Below are positions 23,289-32,206 of a stretch of DNA of 64,000 nt, piece by piece. The stretch's first letter is position 1, and every line of letters starts with the position of its first letter. The notes under the pieces are model-generated. The model did no database searches. It saw only the letters and a list, made by a program, of their open reading frames with translations, and was not told the origin of the DNA. The stretch comes from Flagellimonas algicola (GTDB taxonomy: Bacteria > Bacteroidota > Bacteroidia > Flavobacteriales > Flavobacteriaceae), in the NCBI RefSeq assembly GCF_005937185.1, contig NZ_VCNI01000002.1, positions 1,426,001-1,490,000 on the forward strand. Direction: 5' to 3'. The translations under genes and the position numbers were made by a program.

Positions 23289-23380
23289 GACTTTTCCTTT
23301 GAAGCTAAAAGTAAAGATTTTTAGTTCGCTAAAAGGTTTTAGGTAAAACCTAAATGACCAGATTATGGTGAGGCCGTACA

Positions 23381-23430
23381 GGTTCTCGATACATCCCGAA
23401 TTTTATTAGGGACACTCGAACTGACGTTTT
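23381..23430. repeat. Dispersed imperfect inverted repeat
   Basis: Left end GGTTCTCGATACATCCCGA, right end GGGACACTCGAACTGACGTT. The right end is also at 6710-6729. The ends are imperfectly complementary (GTTC-CGA versus TCG-GAAC). This type of repeat is widely scattered in flavobacterial intergenic regions. Confidence 0.65.
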
Positions 23431-23443
23431 GGTGGTATACAAA

Positions 23444-23465
23444 GTTTACTTTGATTAATTTGGTT
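23444..23465 (+). promoter_or_regulatory. Repeat tail, candidate promoter for the gene at 23519
   Basis: GTTTACTTTG, ATTAAT, TTGGTT, ending 54 bases upstream of the YdeI gene start. No hairpin precedes it here. Confidence 0.45.
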
Positions 23466-23518
23466 GGATACACAACACCAGTTTTAAACAAGCGACAGCA
23501 CTTGGTAATCGGAATTAG

Positions 23519-24169
23519 ATGAATAAATCTGTTGACAATTATTTTATAGCAGGATGTGGACGTTGTCCTCTTGGAGGCACTCCTGATTGCAAGGTAAATA
23601 CTTGGATTATGGAGTTGGAACTGTTGAGAAAAATTGTCCTTGACTGTGGATTGACTGAAGAATCTAAATGGGGGTCACCATGCTATACATTTCAGAATAA
23701 GAACGTCCTTTTGGTAAGCGCCTTAAAAGAGTATTGCTGTATCAGCTTTTTCAAAGGTTCTTTATTAAGTGATAGTAAAAATCTGTTAAAGAAACCTGGT
23801 CCAAATTCACAAGCTGCAAGGCTTTTTAAGTTTAAGGGCATTGATGAAATTCAAAGGATTGAAAGTGAGATAAAAGCGTACATCTTTGAAGCAATTGAGG
23901 TTGAAAAATCCGGATTAACTGTTACTTTTAAAAAGAACCCTGAACCTATTCCTATGGAATTGGAGTCCAAATTTGAGGAAGACCCAGTTTTGAAAACCGC
24001 TTTCGAGGCCCTAACTCCTGGAAGACAGAGAGGATATATCCTTTATTTTATGCAACCCAAACAGGAAAAGACAAGGATTTCCAGGATTGAAAAATGTGTT
24101 CCTATGATATTGTCTGGCATAGGCTTGCACGATAAGTATAGGGCCATAAAAAATAATAACCAACCCTAA
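23519..24169 (+). CDS. YdeI/OmdA-family protein (DUF1801 domain)
   Basis: 216 residues. The N-terminal half (LRKIVLDCGLTEESKWGSPCYTFQNKNV, then YCCISFFKGSLLSD) is the DUF1801 fold; the C-terminal OmdA-like part includes PMELESKFEEDPVLKTAFEALTPGRQRGYILYFMQPKQEKTRISRIEKC. Members protect against some antimicrobial peptides in other bacteria, but the molecular role is unclear. An unusual CGRCPLGGTPDC stretch occurs near the N-terminus (residues about 13-24), with three cysteines. It precedes the RibD-like gene by eight bases, probably co-transcribed. Confidence 0.85.
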   Translation: MNKSVDNYFIAGCGRCPLGGTPDCKVNTWIMELELLRKIVLDCGLTEESKWGSPCYTFQNKNVLLVSALKEYCCISFFKGSLLSDSKNLLKKPGPNSQAARLFKFKGIDEIQRIESEIKAYIFEAIEVEKSGLTVTFKKNPEPIPMELESKFEEDPVLKTAFEALTPGRQRGYILYFMQPKQEKTRISRIEKCVPMILSGIGLHDKYRAIKNNNQP

Positions 24170-24177
24170 GAAATTAT

Positions 24178-24744
24178 ATGCGAAAACTGAAATTACAGAT
24201 GCAAGTTTCCTTGGACGGATTTAATTCAACTGGTCTGAATGATGAGCAGCAATGGGTTACATGGGCTTGGGATGAAATTAAGCAATATGTCTTGGAAATT
24301 GCCAACTCTGCTGACACTGAAATTATAGGGAGAAAATTAGCGGTTGATTATATTCCATATTGGCTCCATACATTGACAAAACCAAACGACCCAATGTATG
24401 AATTGGCCAAAATTAAGGCCAAACAAAAGAAAATTGTTTTCTCAAGGACACTGAAAAAGTTAGAGCTGGAAAATACAATACTTGAAAAAGGGAACTTAAG
24501 AGAACAAGTAACCAAAATGAAAAATCAAAATGGCAAAGACATTGTGGTATATGGAGGTAGCTCATTTGTCTCAAATTTGATAGAGGAAAGTCTTATAGAC
24601 GAATTTCATTTATTTGTTAATCCCATTGCTCTGGGCAGAGGCATTCCCATTTTTAACAAGTTGGATGATTGGCAACAATTTAAATTGATTAGGTCAATTA
24701 GTTTTAAAAGCGGAATCGTTCTGCTTCATTATAAAACAAAATAG
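24178..24744 (+). CDS. RibD C-terminal/dihydrofolate reductase-like protein
   Basis: 188 residues. The start KLKLQMQVSLDGF, central EIIGRKLAVDYIPYWL, IVVYGGSSFVSNLIEESLIDEFHLFVNPIALGRGIPIF and the final beta strands are those of stand-alone RibD_C reductases (often called dihydrofolate reductase family). Probably an NAD(P)H-dependent reductase of unknown substrate. It lies directly after the YdeI gene and is followed by hairpin repeat copy E. Confidence 0.88.
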   Translation: MRKLKLQMQVSLDGFNSTGLNDEQQWVTWAWDEIKQYVLEIANSADTEIIGRKLAVDYIPYWLHTLTKPNDPMYELAKIKAKQKKIVFSRTLKKLELENTILEKGNLREQVTKMKNQNGKDIVVYGGSSFVSNLIEESLIDEFHLFVNPIALGRGIPIFNKLDDWQQFKLIRSISFKSGIVLLHYKTK

Positions 24745-24788
24745 AATCACAACTACCTACAACCTTAAAGCGCAAACCCCTGCTCTCC

Positions 24789-24831
24789 CGCAAGATCACT
24801 TAGTTAAGCTAGGTGCGAGTACATCTTGTGG
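24789..24831 (+). repeat. Dispersed hairpin repeat, copy E
   Basis: Outer arms CGCAAGAT and ATCTTGTGG; inner arms CACTTAG and CTAGGTG around TTAAG. The inner-stem bases differ from copy C on both sides but still pair. The tail is replaced by unrelated sequence. Confidence 0.8.
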
Positions 24832-24954
24832 TTTGCTAAGTATATGATAAGATGCAACTACCTAATAAAACTGGTGGTAGAATGAGATTCACTTGTCCTA
24901 AGACTAAACCTTTTAACCGCTCCAACGTCTAAGAATAAACTTGAACCAAAAATC

Positions 24955-25458
24955 ATGAAGCAATTTTTAATATTTCTAACAGCTTTTTGCTGTTTTTCTT
25001 GTGAACACGCAACAAACGAAAATCAGGAAAACAAAGTGGTAAGTGTTGTAAAAAAGATGAACAAGGCACTTGCAACACATGATCTAGACAGCCTAGTGGC
25101 TTGCTACTCCGAGGATATGGATTGGGAAAACTCCTTTGGATGGACCATAAGGGAAAAGGTAATGCTCAAAACCTACTTTGGAGATTGGCTTTTCCTCAGG
25201 TATCCTGAGCTTGATAATGCTAGACTTCGGTTAAAATTTAAGGTGGATCAAATTAACAAAACCACGGCCTGGGTTGATGTACTTCAAGAGATCTATTCCG
25301 AGGATTTGAGTATGGTGGTACGAAGGTACCGGCAATCACATTTCCTGATTCATAAAAATGGTACCTGGCTTATCAAAAAATCAAGGCTTTGGTTCCCCAC
25401 TCCCAATGATGATCCACCTATAGCTTTTTTAAGCTCTCCAAGTCTTTTTGAGAAATAG
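24955..25458 (+). CDS. NTF2/SnoaL-like lipoprotein
   Basis: 167 residues, lipobox CFSC (Cys16). The mature region VVKKMNKALATHDLDSLVACYSEDMDWENSFGWTIREKVMLKTYF fits a SnoaL/NTF2-like ligand-binding fold; the beta strands TTAWVDVLQEIYSE and WLIKKSRLWF follow. No catalytic residues can be assigned. It stands alone between hairpin repeat E and a tail element. Confidence 0.78.
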   Translation: MKQFLIFLTAFCCFSCEHATNENQENKVVSVVKKMNKALATHDLDSLVACYSEDMDWENSFGWTIREKVMLKTYFGDWLFLRYPELDNARLRLKFKVDQINKTTAWVDVLQEIYSEDLSMVVRRYRQSHFLIHKNGTWLIKKSRLWFPTPNDDPPIAFLSSPSLFEK

Positions 25459-25468
25459 GCGTGGTTAA

Positions 25469-25490
25469 ATCTACTTTGTTTAACTTGCTG
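25469..25490 (+). promoter_or_regulatory. Repeat tail, candidate promoter for the gene at 25531
   Basis: ATCTACTTTG, TTTAAC, TTGCTG, ending 41 bases before the S9 peptidase start. It matches the tails at 4761, 5346, 6159, 7881 and 23444. Confidence 0.4.
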
Positions 25491-25530
25491 ATACAAGGCT
25501 AAAATAATTGGAGTTTAGCCTTGCAAGGAG

Positions 25531-27459
25531 ATGGCCAAATTCATTATCCAATCTTTTTTTCTTTGGGCAGTTCCCATGTTGTTTAGCCCAATCGTTGTTT
25601 TTTCGCAGTTAACGGTTGAAGAACATTTGGGCATGGAAAATCTGAACAGTCCAAAAGTTTATGGGTCAAAAATCCTATATGCCCAAACAACAAAGGACCG
25701 TTGGGACGGAAGAACCACTTCCTCCATTCTTCTTTCCAATACCGATGGAAAGAACAAGGTGAGACTTACCGAGAACGAATACGATTATGACCCCAAATGG
25801 TCTCCCAATGGGGATTTTATCTCATTTATTTCGTACAGGAACAACCTTCAACAGGTTTATGTGATTCCTCGAAATGGCGGAGAACCGAAAAAAGCATCTG
25901 ATGCCCAGGCCTATATATCCAATCATCAATGGTTGGACAATGAAACCATTGCATATGTGGATGATGAACCTCGGGATAGCATCTTGGTCGCCAAAGAAAA
26001 GGCCAATGGTGGTGGGTATCTGGTTGGCACGGAGTTCTATACCAACGCACTTTGGAGCTTTAACATCAATTCTGGGAAAAAGGAAAAGATTACGGATGGA
26101 TCCTACCGAATTGTCGAATTTGATATATCCAATGATTCCAGATATTTGGCCATAATTGGTGCAAAGAACTATGATGCCTATGAATCCATTGTACATAGCT
26201 GGGTTGAGGTTATTAATCTTCAATCCGGAAAGTCTGTATACAAATTTGACAAGGCCAACGCATTAAATACACCCAAGTTTTCACCAGATGGCACTAGAAT
26301 TTCATTTGTTGGAAGCACACAAGGGTATGCCTCCAATGATGGACTTTTTATGGTGGATCTAAAGAATTTGGAGACCAAAAATCTGGCGTATGATTTTGAT
26401 CCCACCATTCAAAAAACCGAATGGTTAGATGACAACTCCATCTGTTTTTCCACTCCCCGAAGTGGATATGTTGGAATTTACAAAGTGAGCCGTAAAGACA
26501 AGATCAGCTCCATAGTAGACCCTTATTGGGTGATTTATGATTTCCAATTGGGAGAGGATATTTTATTTACTGCTTCAAGAGGGTCTAAAACCAATCAACT
26601 GTATAAACTAGGACTTGGAGAAAATCCTGAACACGCCCTGGCTTTGACCCATCTCAATTCGGATTTGGCTCCAAAAATTAAAACTACTAGTGAGGTGATT
26701 GATTATGGGAGCAAAGACGGAACACAAGTTCAAGGCATAATTACCTACCCTATCAACTACGATAAATCCAAGACATATCCGCTTATGGTAATCCCGCACG
26801 GAGGGCCAGATGCATTGGTAATGGACGATTTTAATTGGATGGGACAGTATTTTGCAGATAACGGCTATGTGGTGTTTCAACCCAATTTTAGGGGAAGTAT
26901 TGGATATGGCAGGGATTTTTATGCAGGAAATAGAAATGCCTTTGGCCATGCGGATTTAGAGGATATCTTGGCAGGTGTTGAAAGATTGATTGCATTGGGC
27001 ATAGCGGATAGGGACAGACTGGTAATTGGGGGGTGGAGCTATGGCGGTTATATGGCGAATTGGGCGATTACGCAGACCGATATGTTCAAGGCTTCCATTA
27101 GTGTGGCCGGGGTTTCCAATTTAGTCAGCCTTTACGGGCAACATGAGTTTAGCAACCGGGAAATTGGGATATGGGAGTATAAGGCATTGCCAATAGATAA
27201 CATAGACAACTATAGAAAAGCTTCACCCATATTTTTCGTTAAAAATGTAAAGACACCGCTCCTAATTTTACATGGAGCCAACGATAGTAGAAGTCCAACC
27301 CTTCAAGCTTGGGAAATGTACCGTGCCATGAAAGATGCAGGTAAAGAAGTTGAAATGATGATTTACCCAAGAGCGGGACATAGTATTGGAAATCCCGTGC
27401 AATTTAAAAGCGTCCTACACAATTGGCTAGGTTGGGCGGATCGACACATCGGAAGGTAG
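25531..27459 (+). CDS. Exported S9-family prolyl oligopeptidase-like peptidase
   Basis: 642 residues with an N-terminal signal peptide (cleavage near VVFSQ). Residues about 30-390 form a WD40-like/TolB-like propeller (DYDPKWSPNGDFISFISYR, NTPKFSPDGTRISFVGS). Residues about 400-642 form an alpha/beta-hydrolase domain with the triad S503 (GGWSYGGY), D585 (LHGANDSRSP) and H617 (PRAGHSIG). It should cleave short peptides in the periplasm, probably removing N-terminal di- or tripeptides. It is a single gene downstream of a tail-type promoter element. Confidence 0.93.
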   Translation: MAKFIIQSFFLWAVPMLFSPIVVFSQLTVEEHLGMENLNSPKVYGSKILYAQTTKDRWDGRTTSSILLSNTDGKNKVRLTENEYDYDPKWSPNGDFISFISYRNNLQQVYVIPRNGGEPKKASDAQAYISNHQWLDNETIAYVDDEPRDSILVAKEKANGGGYLVGTEFYTNALWSFNINSGKKEKITDGSYRIVEFDISNDSRYLAIIGAKNYDAYESIVHSWVEVINLQSGKSVYKFDKANALNTPKFSPDGTRISFVGSTQGYASNDGLFMVDLKNLETKNLAYDFDPTIQKTEWLDDNSICFSTPRSGYVGIYKVSRKDKISSIVDPYWVIYDFQLGEDILFTASRGSKTNQLYKLGLGENPEHALALTHLNSDLAPKIKTTSEVIDYGSKDGTQVQGIITYPINYDKSKTYPLMVIPHGGPDALVMDDFNWMGQYFADNGYVVFQPNFRGSIGYGRDFYAGNRNAFGHADLEDILAGVERLIALGIADRDRLVIGGWSYGGYMANWAITQTDMFKASISVAGVSNLVSLYGQHEFSNREIGIWEYKALPIDNIDNYRKASPIFFVKNVKTPLLILHGANDSRSPTLQAWEMYRAMKDAGKEVEMMIYPRAGHSIGNPVQFKSVLHNWLGWADRHIGR

Positions 27460-27641
27460 TAATCAAATTTAGTCTGCTGATGTTCTGAATACCAATCAGT
27501 TAAATCCGAATATTTTACTTACAACCATAGCATCCTTGTACACCCATATTTTACATAATTCAGGAACTGTGTGATAAATTATGCAGCTAATGAGGAATAA
27601 TACTACAAATTCCGTATATTGATAAATCAACCCTAGAACAC

Positions 27642-27743
27642 ATGAACCATCTTAAAAACCAAATATACGGATCTGTAGGAATCCTTGTATTGGCAGCCCT
27701 ACTTGTATTGTTGATCTTGTTTAAAGAAGGCTTTTGGGCTTAA
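27642..27743 (+). CDS. 33-residue single-pass membrane protein
   Basis: ATG at 27642 to TAA at 27743 encodes a short protein with a basic start (MNHLKNQIYG), one hydrophobic helix (SVGILVLAALLVLLILF) and the tail KEGFWA. The topology and the absence of low-complexity DNA suggest a real small protein, although so short an open frame can be chance. A -7-like box TATATTGA lies about 25 bases upstream. It stands alone between the S9 peptidase and DUF3857 genes. Function unknown. Confidence 0.55.
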   Translation: MNHLKNQIYGSVGILVLAALLVLLILFKEGFWA

Positions 27744-28323
27744 TACAATGTTCACTTCAAATGATTAACCATTAGGGTAGAATTGGATTGCCCACAAGAC
27801 TAATGGTTTTCCAACCTAGCGCAGCTTGGCAAGGGCAGGAGTACTATAGCAAGTTTAAGTTCTATGTACTCTCCAACCCTAACGGGAAATCTGTTTTACC
27901 AAATATCAAATTCAAATAGGATTTTTTAACCTCCTTGATTGACATATTGCCCTTTGTCAAAAAACCATTCCACGGCCCTCCGATTCACGCTGGTATCCGA
28001 CTCACATGGAAATGTCTCGCAAAGGTATGATGTATTAATCCGTTACACCCTTTTTATGATTACATCGATAAAATTAGCAGGATATGGGTTAAAATATAAA
28101 AAGATGATTGGCTACTTTAGTTTTAAGCATTCCCGTAAAATAGGTATAGGAATTTTCGTTAAAAATCAGTCGTTAGGAAATTAAGTGAATTTGGAGGCAA
28201 AATGAAAAATGTTATTTACTTTCAAAGTACTTAAGCTTGTGGTTCTAACTTTTTTTATGCTATATGAACAAAAAAGCTGGAATACTAAATTTTTCTAATG
28301 CCATTAATTAATCTATTGAATTT
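27744..28323. other. Long intergenic region without a convincing gene
   Basis: About 580 bases. An open frame at 27939-28184 has no family features and no good start context. A hairpin with arms AGTAC-ATAG and CTAT-GTACT lies at about 27839-27870 and might be part of an untranslated RNA; this is weak. The rest is AT-rich. Confidence 0.4.
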
Positions 28324-30150
28324 TTGAAAAACCTTATTGTCAAATCCCTTTTCCTTTTGGTTGTGGTGACGCTATCTACAAGGGCTACAGGACAGGAAGT
28401 ACTTATTGGAAAAAGAACAGAGAATATTGCCATCAGGAAGGACAGTTCTTTTGTGAAACATGTTGAAGTTTTCATCAAGGAGCATGACGAGACTGGCATT
28501 TATCCCATTTTTTACGATGCAGAATTGGAAACCATATATGATATTCAAGTCCATTCCAGAAAAGGCAGGCACTTTAAACCTGCAAAAAAACCACTTGTGT
28601 TGGAAGACGATGTGGAGCTTGAATATATAGCAAGTAAAAAAGTCAAATCTGTTTTTATCCCACCAGGTGTTGAATCCAAAATCACCTATACAATTGCTTG
28701 TGAGGAACTCATGTATTTTTCTGATTTGCCATTTTTCTCGAACAGTGCGATAGATACATTACAATATCAGATTGAAGTACCTAAAACTTTTCGCTTTGCT
28801 CAAAGTATAATCCACGGTGACTCCTTAGACTTCATTGAAATTGATTCGGTTCAAGCAATGAATTACATGAAATGGAATATCAAAGCTGTTCCCGTTAGAA
28901 CGGAACCCGATCCGTTGGCATTTTTTGGGATTTACAAGAACAAGAAGGCTCCATTAATGAGGACCATAGTGGTTCCTGCTGCCTATGAGAACAGGGAAGT
29001 AGATTATATGAACGATTGGTACTTTGGAAAGCTTGAAGACAAAAGAGGCTTAAATTTTCTGGCTAAAAACAAGGTGGATGAGTTGACCAATGGAATTTCC
29101 AATCCTAGGCAAATCATGGAAACCCTATACGATTATGTTAGGGAAAACTATAAATATGTGGCCGTGGAAATTGGGATGGGGGCCTTTATTCCTACCCATG
29201 CAAACGACGTTTACTTGAACAAGGAAGGGGATTGCAAAGATTTGTCAAATCTGCTTTCAGAAGCACTTAACTACAAAGGTATAAAAAGCAATGTGGCATT
29301 GGCCGCAACCTATAGTCATATAAGTGACTGCGATTTTCCTTCTTTAAGCTCGGCCAATCATGTAGTTTGCTTGGCGTATTTTGATGATGAGACCGTAATA
29401 TTGGATCCTACGGATCCAATTCACATTCCAGATACTCCAGTTCAGAGTATACAAAATCGGTCAATTTTGATAGTTGATGCAAAGGGAGGGACTCTTCAAA
29501 AAGTAAGCGGTTTTACTCCCGATCAAAACTTAATCTCGTATCAGATTGATTTAAAAGTTGAACCCGATCAATTGTCCATGAGCGGGGATTTTGAGGCAAA
29601 TTATAAGGGGATTTCCGGAAATTTTTTACGTCGGATAATTAGGCATTTAGGTAAGAACAAGGAAAATACGATTAACAAGAAGCATTATGAATCCGTATTT
29701 AACAATCAAACCGTTTCTCAGCTTGAATTGACCGATGAGGCCGGTATTCTGACTACGGAGGGAGTTTTGGTAGTGAACGGCAAATTATTCAATGATAGTG
29801 GGGAGCGAATTCTGTTCCTTGACTTTTTACCCCGGCTTTTTGAAACACAGGAACGAGATGCCTTGTTGGAAGGAATTCATCTTGGCAGCAATTTTAGTAA
29901 AAAAGTAACATTGCGAATTGAAATGGATGGTCATTTCGAGACATTTGAACCAATTGAACATACCGTTGACAATGAAGGACTTTTATTACGTCTTAAAATT
30001 AACGCTCCCGCAGATAATATTATCGAGTGCCATTATGAGTTTACTTCGGACTACTATAACACCGGAAAGGAAAATATTGGATTTATAAACAACACTTTAG
30101 AATCATTTAAAAAAATAATAAATGACCCCATTATTCTTAAGAAAAGCTAA
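28324..30150 (+). CDS. DUF3857/transglutaminase-like exported protein, catalytic triad intact
   Basis: 608 residues. A TTG start is supported by the signal peptide it gives (MKNLIVKSLFLLVVVTLSTRATGQ). The N-terminal DUF3857 domain (about 25-230) is followed by a transglutaminase-like domain with C304 (EGDCKDLSN), H346 (SANHVVCLAYF) and D361 (VILDPTD), the full Cys-His-Asp triad. The C-terminus is beta-rich (DUF2569/3858-like position). Probably a periplasmic cysteine-type peptidase or cross-linking enzyme. It overlaps the next gene by 29 bases, so the two are co-expressed. Confidence 0.85.
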   Translation: MKNLIVKSLFLLVVVTLSTRATGQEVLIGKRTENIAIRKDSSFVKHVEVFIKEHDETGIYPIFYDAELETIYDIQVHSRKGRHFKPAKKPLVLEDDVELEYIASKKVKSVFIPPGVESKITYTIACEELMYFSDLPFFSNSAIDTLQYQIEVPKTFRFAQSIIHGDSLDFIEIDSVQAMNYMKWNIKAVPVRTEPDPLAFFGIYKNKKAPLMRTIVVPAAYENREVDYMNDWYFGKLEDKRGLNFLAKNKVDELTNGISNPRQIMETLYDYVRENYKYVAVEIGMGAFIPTHANDVYLNKEGDCKDLSNLLSEALNYKGIKSNVALAATYSHISDCDFPSLSSANHVVCLAYFDDETVILDPTDPIHIPDTPVQSIQNRSILIVDAKGGTLQKVSGFTPDQNLISYQIDLKVEPDQLSMSGDFEANYKGISGNFLRRIIRHLGKNKENTINKKHYESVFNNQTVSQLELTDEAGILTTEGVLVVNGKLFNDSGERILFLDFLPRLFETQERDALLEGIHLGSNFSKKVTLRIEMDGHFETFEPIEHTVDNEGLLLRLKINAPADNIIECHYEFTSDYYNTGKENIGFINNTLESFKKIINDPIILKKS

Positions 30151-32140
30151 ACAACTAATACCTTTTTTACTGCTTTCTTTTAGTTCTGGCATCTTTGCCC
30201 ATGATAGCATACCTAAGTTTGATTTTGCTAAACATTGTAAAAATGCTGACGCTTATTTGTTGTATTCCTTTACGGACGTCACCTACGATAAAACCTGGTC
30301 TGGTTATACAAAATATACATCGGTAAACAATAAATTGGTAGTAAACAATTCAAACGGGGTTGACCAATTTGCTTATCTCAATTTGTCTGAATATGTCTCC
30401 AACAATTTGTATGAGATCGAAGTGAAAACCTTAAAAGCCAGTGGAATTGTAATAGAGTTGGATTCTAGTCAAGTCTTTCAGCGAAAATCCGGATTTAAAA
30501 GATTTGGGGCAATTAACTATCCAATACCAGGTGTTGAACCTGGCGATACCATTGAAACTAAATATGTATATTCTGAAAGGCCATCTTTCCGCCAGATGAC
30601 TGATTTTGTTAACCTTTACACTAATGTGCCCAGTTTAAAATCTGAGTACTCCATAAAGTCCAGTTCTAACTTGGCGGTTAGATATAAAGGGTACAACGAT
30701 TTTCCTGAACCAGAGATTGTCGCCAATGATTCGTTGATTTATTGTGTTTTCAGTATGGAAAAAATTAAGGGATTGCACCAAAATGAAAACACATGTTTAC
30801 CATGCGAATTGCCCTATATGTATTATTCAATGGAAAAGGAAGAAGATGAACCAAGAAGCTGGAAGGATGTTTACAACCAAGAGTTTAATGTGGTTACTCA
30901 ACCCATTGCCTTTGATGCCCAAAATGCTTCTTATTACGGTAGATGGAAGAGGGGTGTTATTGGGGAGGCGAAGGACAGTAGTAAGTACCATAAGTTTAAA
31001 CTTTTACACCAAGATATCATGGAAAATATGCAGATGGAAGCACCTAAAAAAAGTGAACTTTTAAAGTCCAGTGGCTATTTTTTAAAAGAAAAACGAATGA
31101 ATCCGCTAAGTGTTAGAAGGCTATACAGGCGTATGTTGGAAGACCTTGAAATTGACTATTGGGCCGTGTTTGCTAGAAGCAAAAGAACAGGACCCATTGA
31201 CCCATATTACATTAGAAAAGGGGAGTTCGACCATGTTTTTTTTGCTTATAAGGGAGATGGCGAAGAGTTGAACTTTCTCTATCCGCATGATAATTATAAC
31301 CGCTATCAGATAAATGAGATACCTACCTCAATTTATAATTCTGGAGCAATAATTACGAAACCCGTTCTAACAAGAAAAATTAAGAAAAGCGATAAGTTCA
31401 TCAAGAGAAACCTTGAATTAGCTGAAGTGGATTCTGTTGAGGTAAGAGGAATCAAATTACCGGGAACAAGGGTACATCAGAATTATGTGAAGCAAATTTA
31501 TTATAGCACGGTTGATCTTGAAGAGAAAACAATCCCAACTAAATATAGGTTTTCCGTATCTGGAGGAATGCACACGGATTTGAAGAGTTTTTTTGGAATG
31601 CTAAACCAAGATGAGGAAGTTAGCACTTATTATGATGCCAAGGATGAATATGAGGGGAATGAAGATATCATAGCAATTGATACCATTTCTGAGGCCAAGT
31701 TAAAACAGGAAAAACCTTTCGGATATACGATCAATGCCCAAGGAACCTTGAAACAAGGAGTGTCCTTTTTAAATGATAGCATGGCAAGCATCTCTCTGGA
31801 TAAACTGATTGTTCACAACCAAATTGAAAGTGATCAAGGGACGACAGATTTGAGCTACTACTTGGATTATTGTTTTACGGATTATATCATGATGATATTT
31901 AAATTTCCTATCGATATTGATGTATTGGATATTGATAGTTATAATCTTGATTTTAAAAATGATTTTGGAGAGTACTATTTCAACTTAAAGATGGTTGGGT
32001 CAAATCAGATCACTATTCAATCCAACTATAAAATTACCAAGGATAAAATCCCGACAAACAAATACGATGCCCTGAAAGAATTAAACGAATTCGTAAAAAA
32101 TATTAAAAACAGGCGTATTGTAGTAAAGCTCAAAAAATAA
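30122..32140 (+). CDS. DUF3857-type exported protein with degenerate transglutaminase region
   Basis: 672 residues with a signal peptide (cleavage near SSGIFAHD). The architecture parallels the upstream protein: DUF3857-like beta domain (KYTSVNNKLVVNNS, NYPIPGVEPGDTIETKYVY) followed by a transglutaminase-like part (LSVRRLYRRMLEDLEIDYWAVFARSKRTG, FDHVFFAYKG). The position of the catalytic Cys is occupied by a segment with no cysteine, so it is probably catalytically inactive. It overlaps the upstream gene by 29 bases. It may act as a partner or regulator of the active homologue. Confidence 0.78.
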   Translation: MTPLFLRKAKQLIPFLLLSFSSGIFAHDSIPKFDFAKHCKNADAYLLYSFTDVTYDKTWSGYTKYTSVNNKLVVNNSNGVDQFAYLNLSEYVSNNLYEIEVKTLKASGIVIELDSSQVFQRKSGFKRFGAINYPIPGVEPGDTIETKYVYSERPSFRQMTDFVNLYTNVPSLKSEYSIKSSSNLAVRYKGYNDFPEPEIVANDSLIYCVFSMEKIKGLHQNENTCLPCELPYMYYSMEKEEDEPRSWKDVYNQEFNVVTQPIAFDAQNASYYGRWKRGVIGEAKDSSKYHKFKLLHQDIMENMQMEAPKKSELLKSSGYFLKEKRMNPLSVRRLYRRMLEDLEIDYWAVFARSKRTGPIDPYYIRKGEFDHVFFAYKGDGEELNFLYPHDNYNRYQINEIPTSIYNSGAIITKPVLTRKIKKSDKFIKRNLELAEVDSVEVRGIKLPGTRVHQNYVKQIYYSTVDLEEKTIPTKYRFSVSGGMHTDLKSFFGMLNQDEEVSTYYDAKDEYEGNEDIIAIDTISEAKLKQEKPFGYTINAQGTLKQGVSFLNDSMASISLDKLIVHNQIESDQGTTDLSYYLDYCFTDYIMMIFKFPIDIDVLDIDSYNLDFKNDFGEYYFNLKMVGSNQITIQSNYKITKDKIPTNKYDALKELNEFVKNIKNRRIVVKLKK

Positions 32141-32206
32141 TGATGCCCTATTGAAGGATTTCAAGCTTAACCCAGCCTTAGACCTTGGTTAAATTTATTT
32201 TGCACT

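Noticed and set aside
27939..28184. An 81-codon open frame in the long intergenic region
   Set aside because: No family features, poor start context, no signal peptide or coding-like composition; AT-rich DNA makes such frames common.
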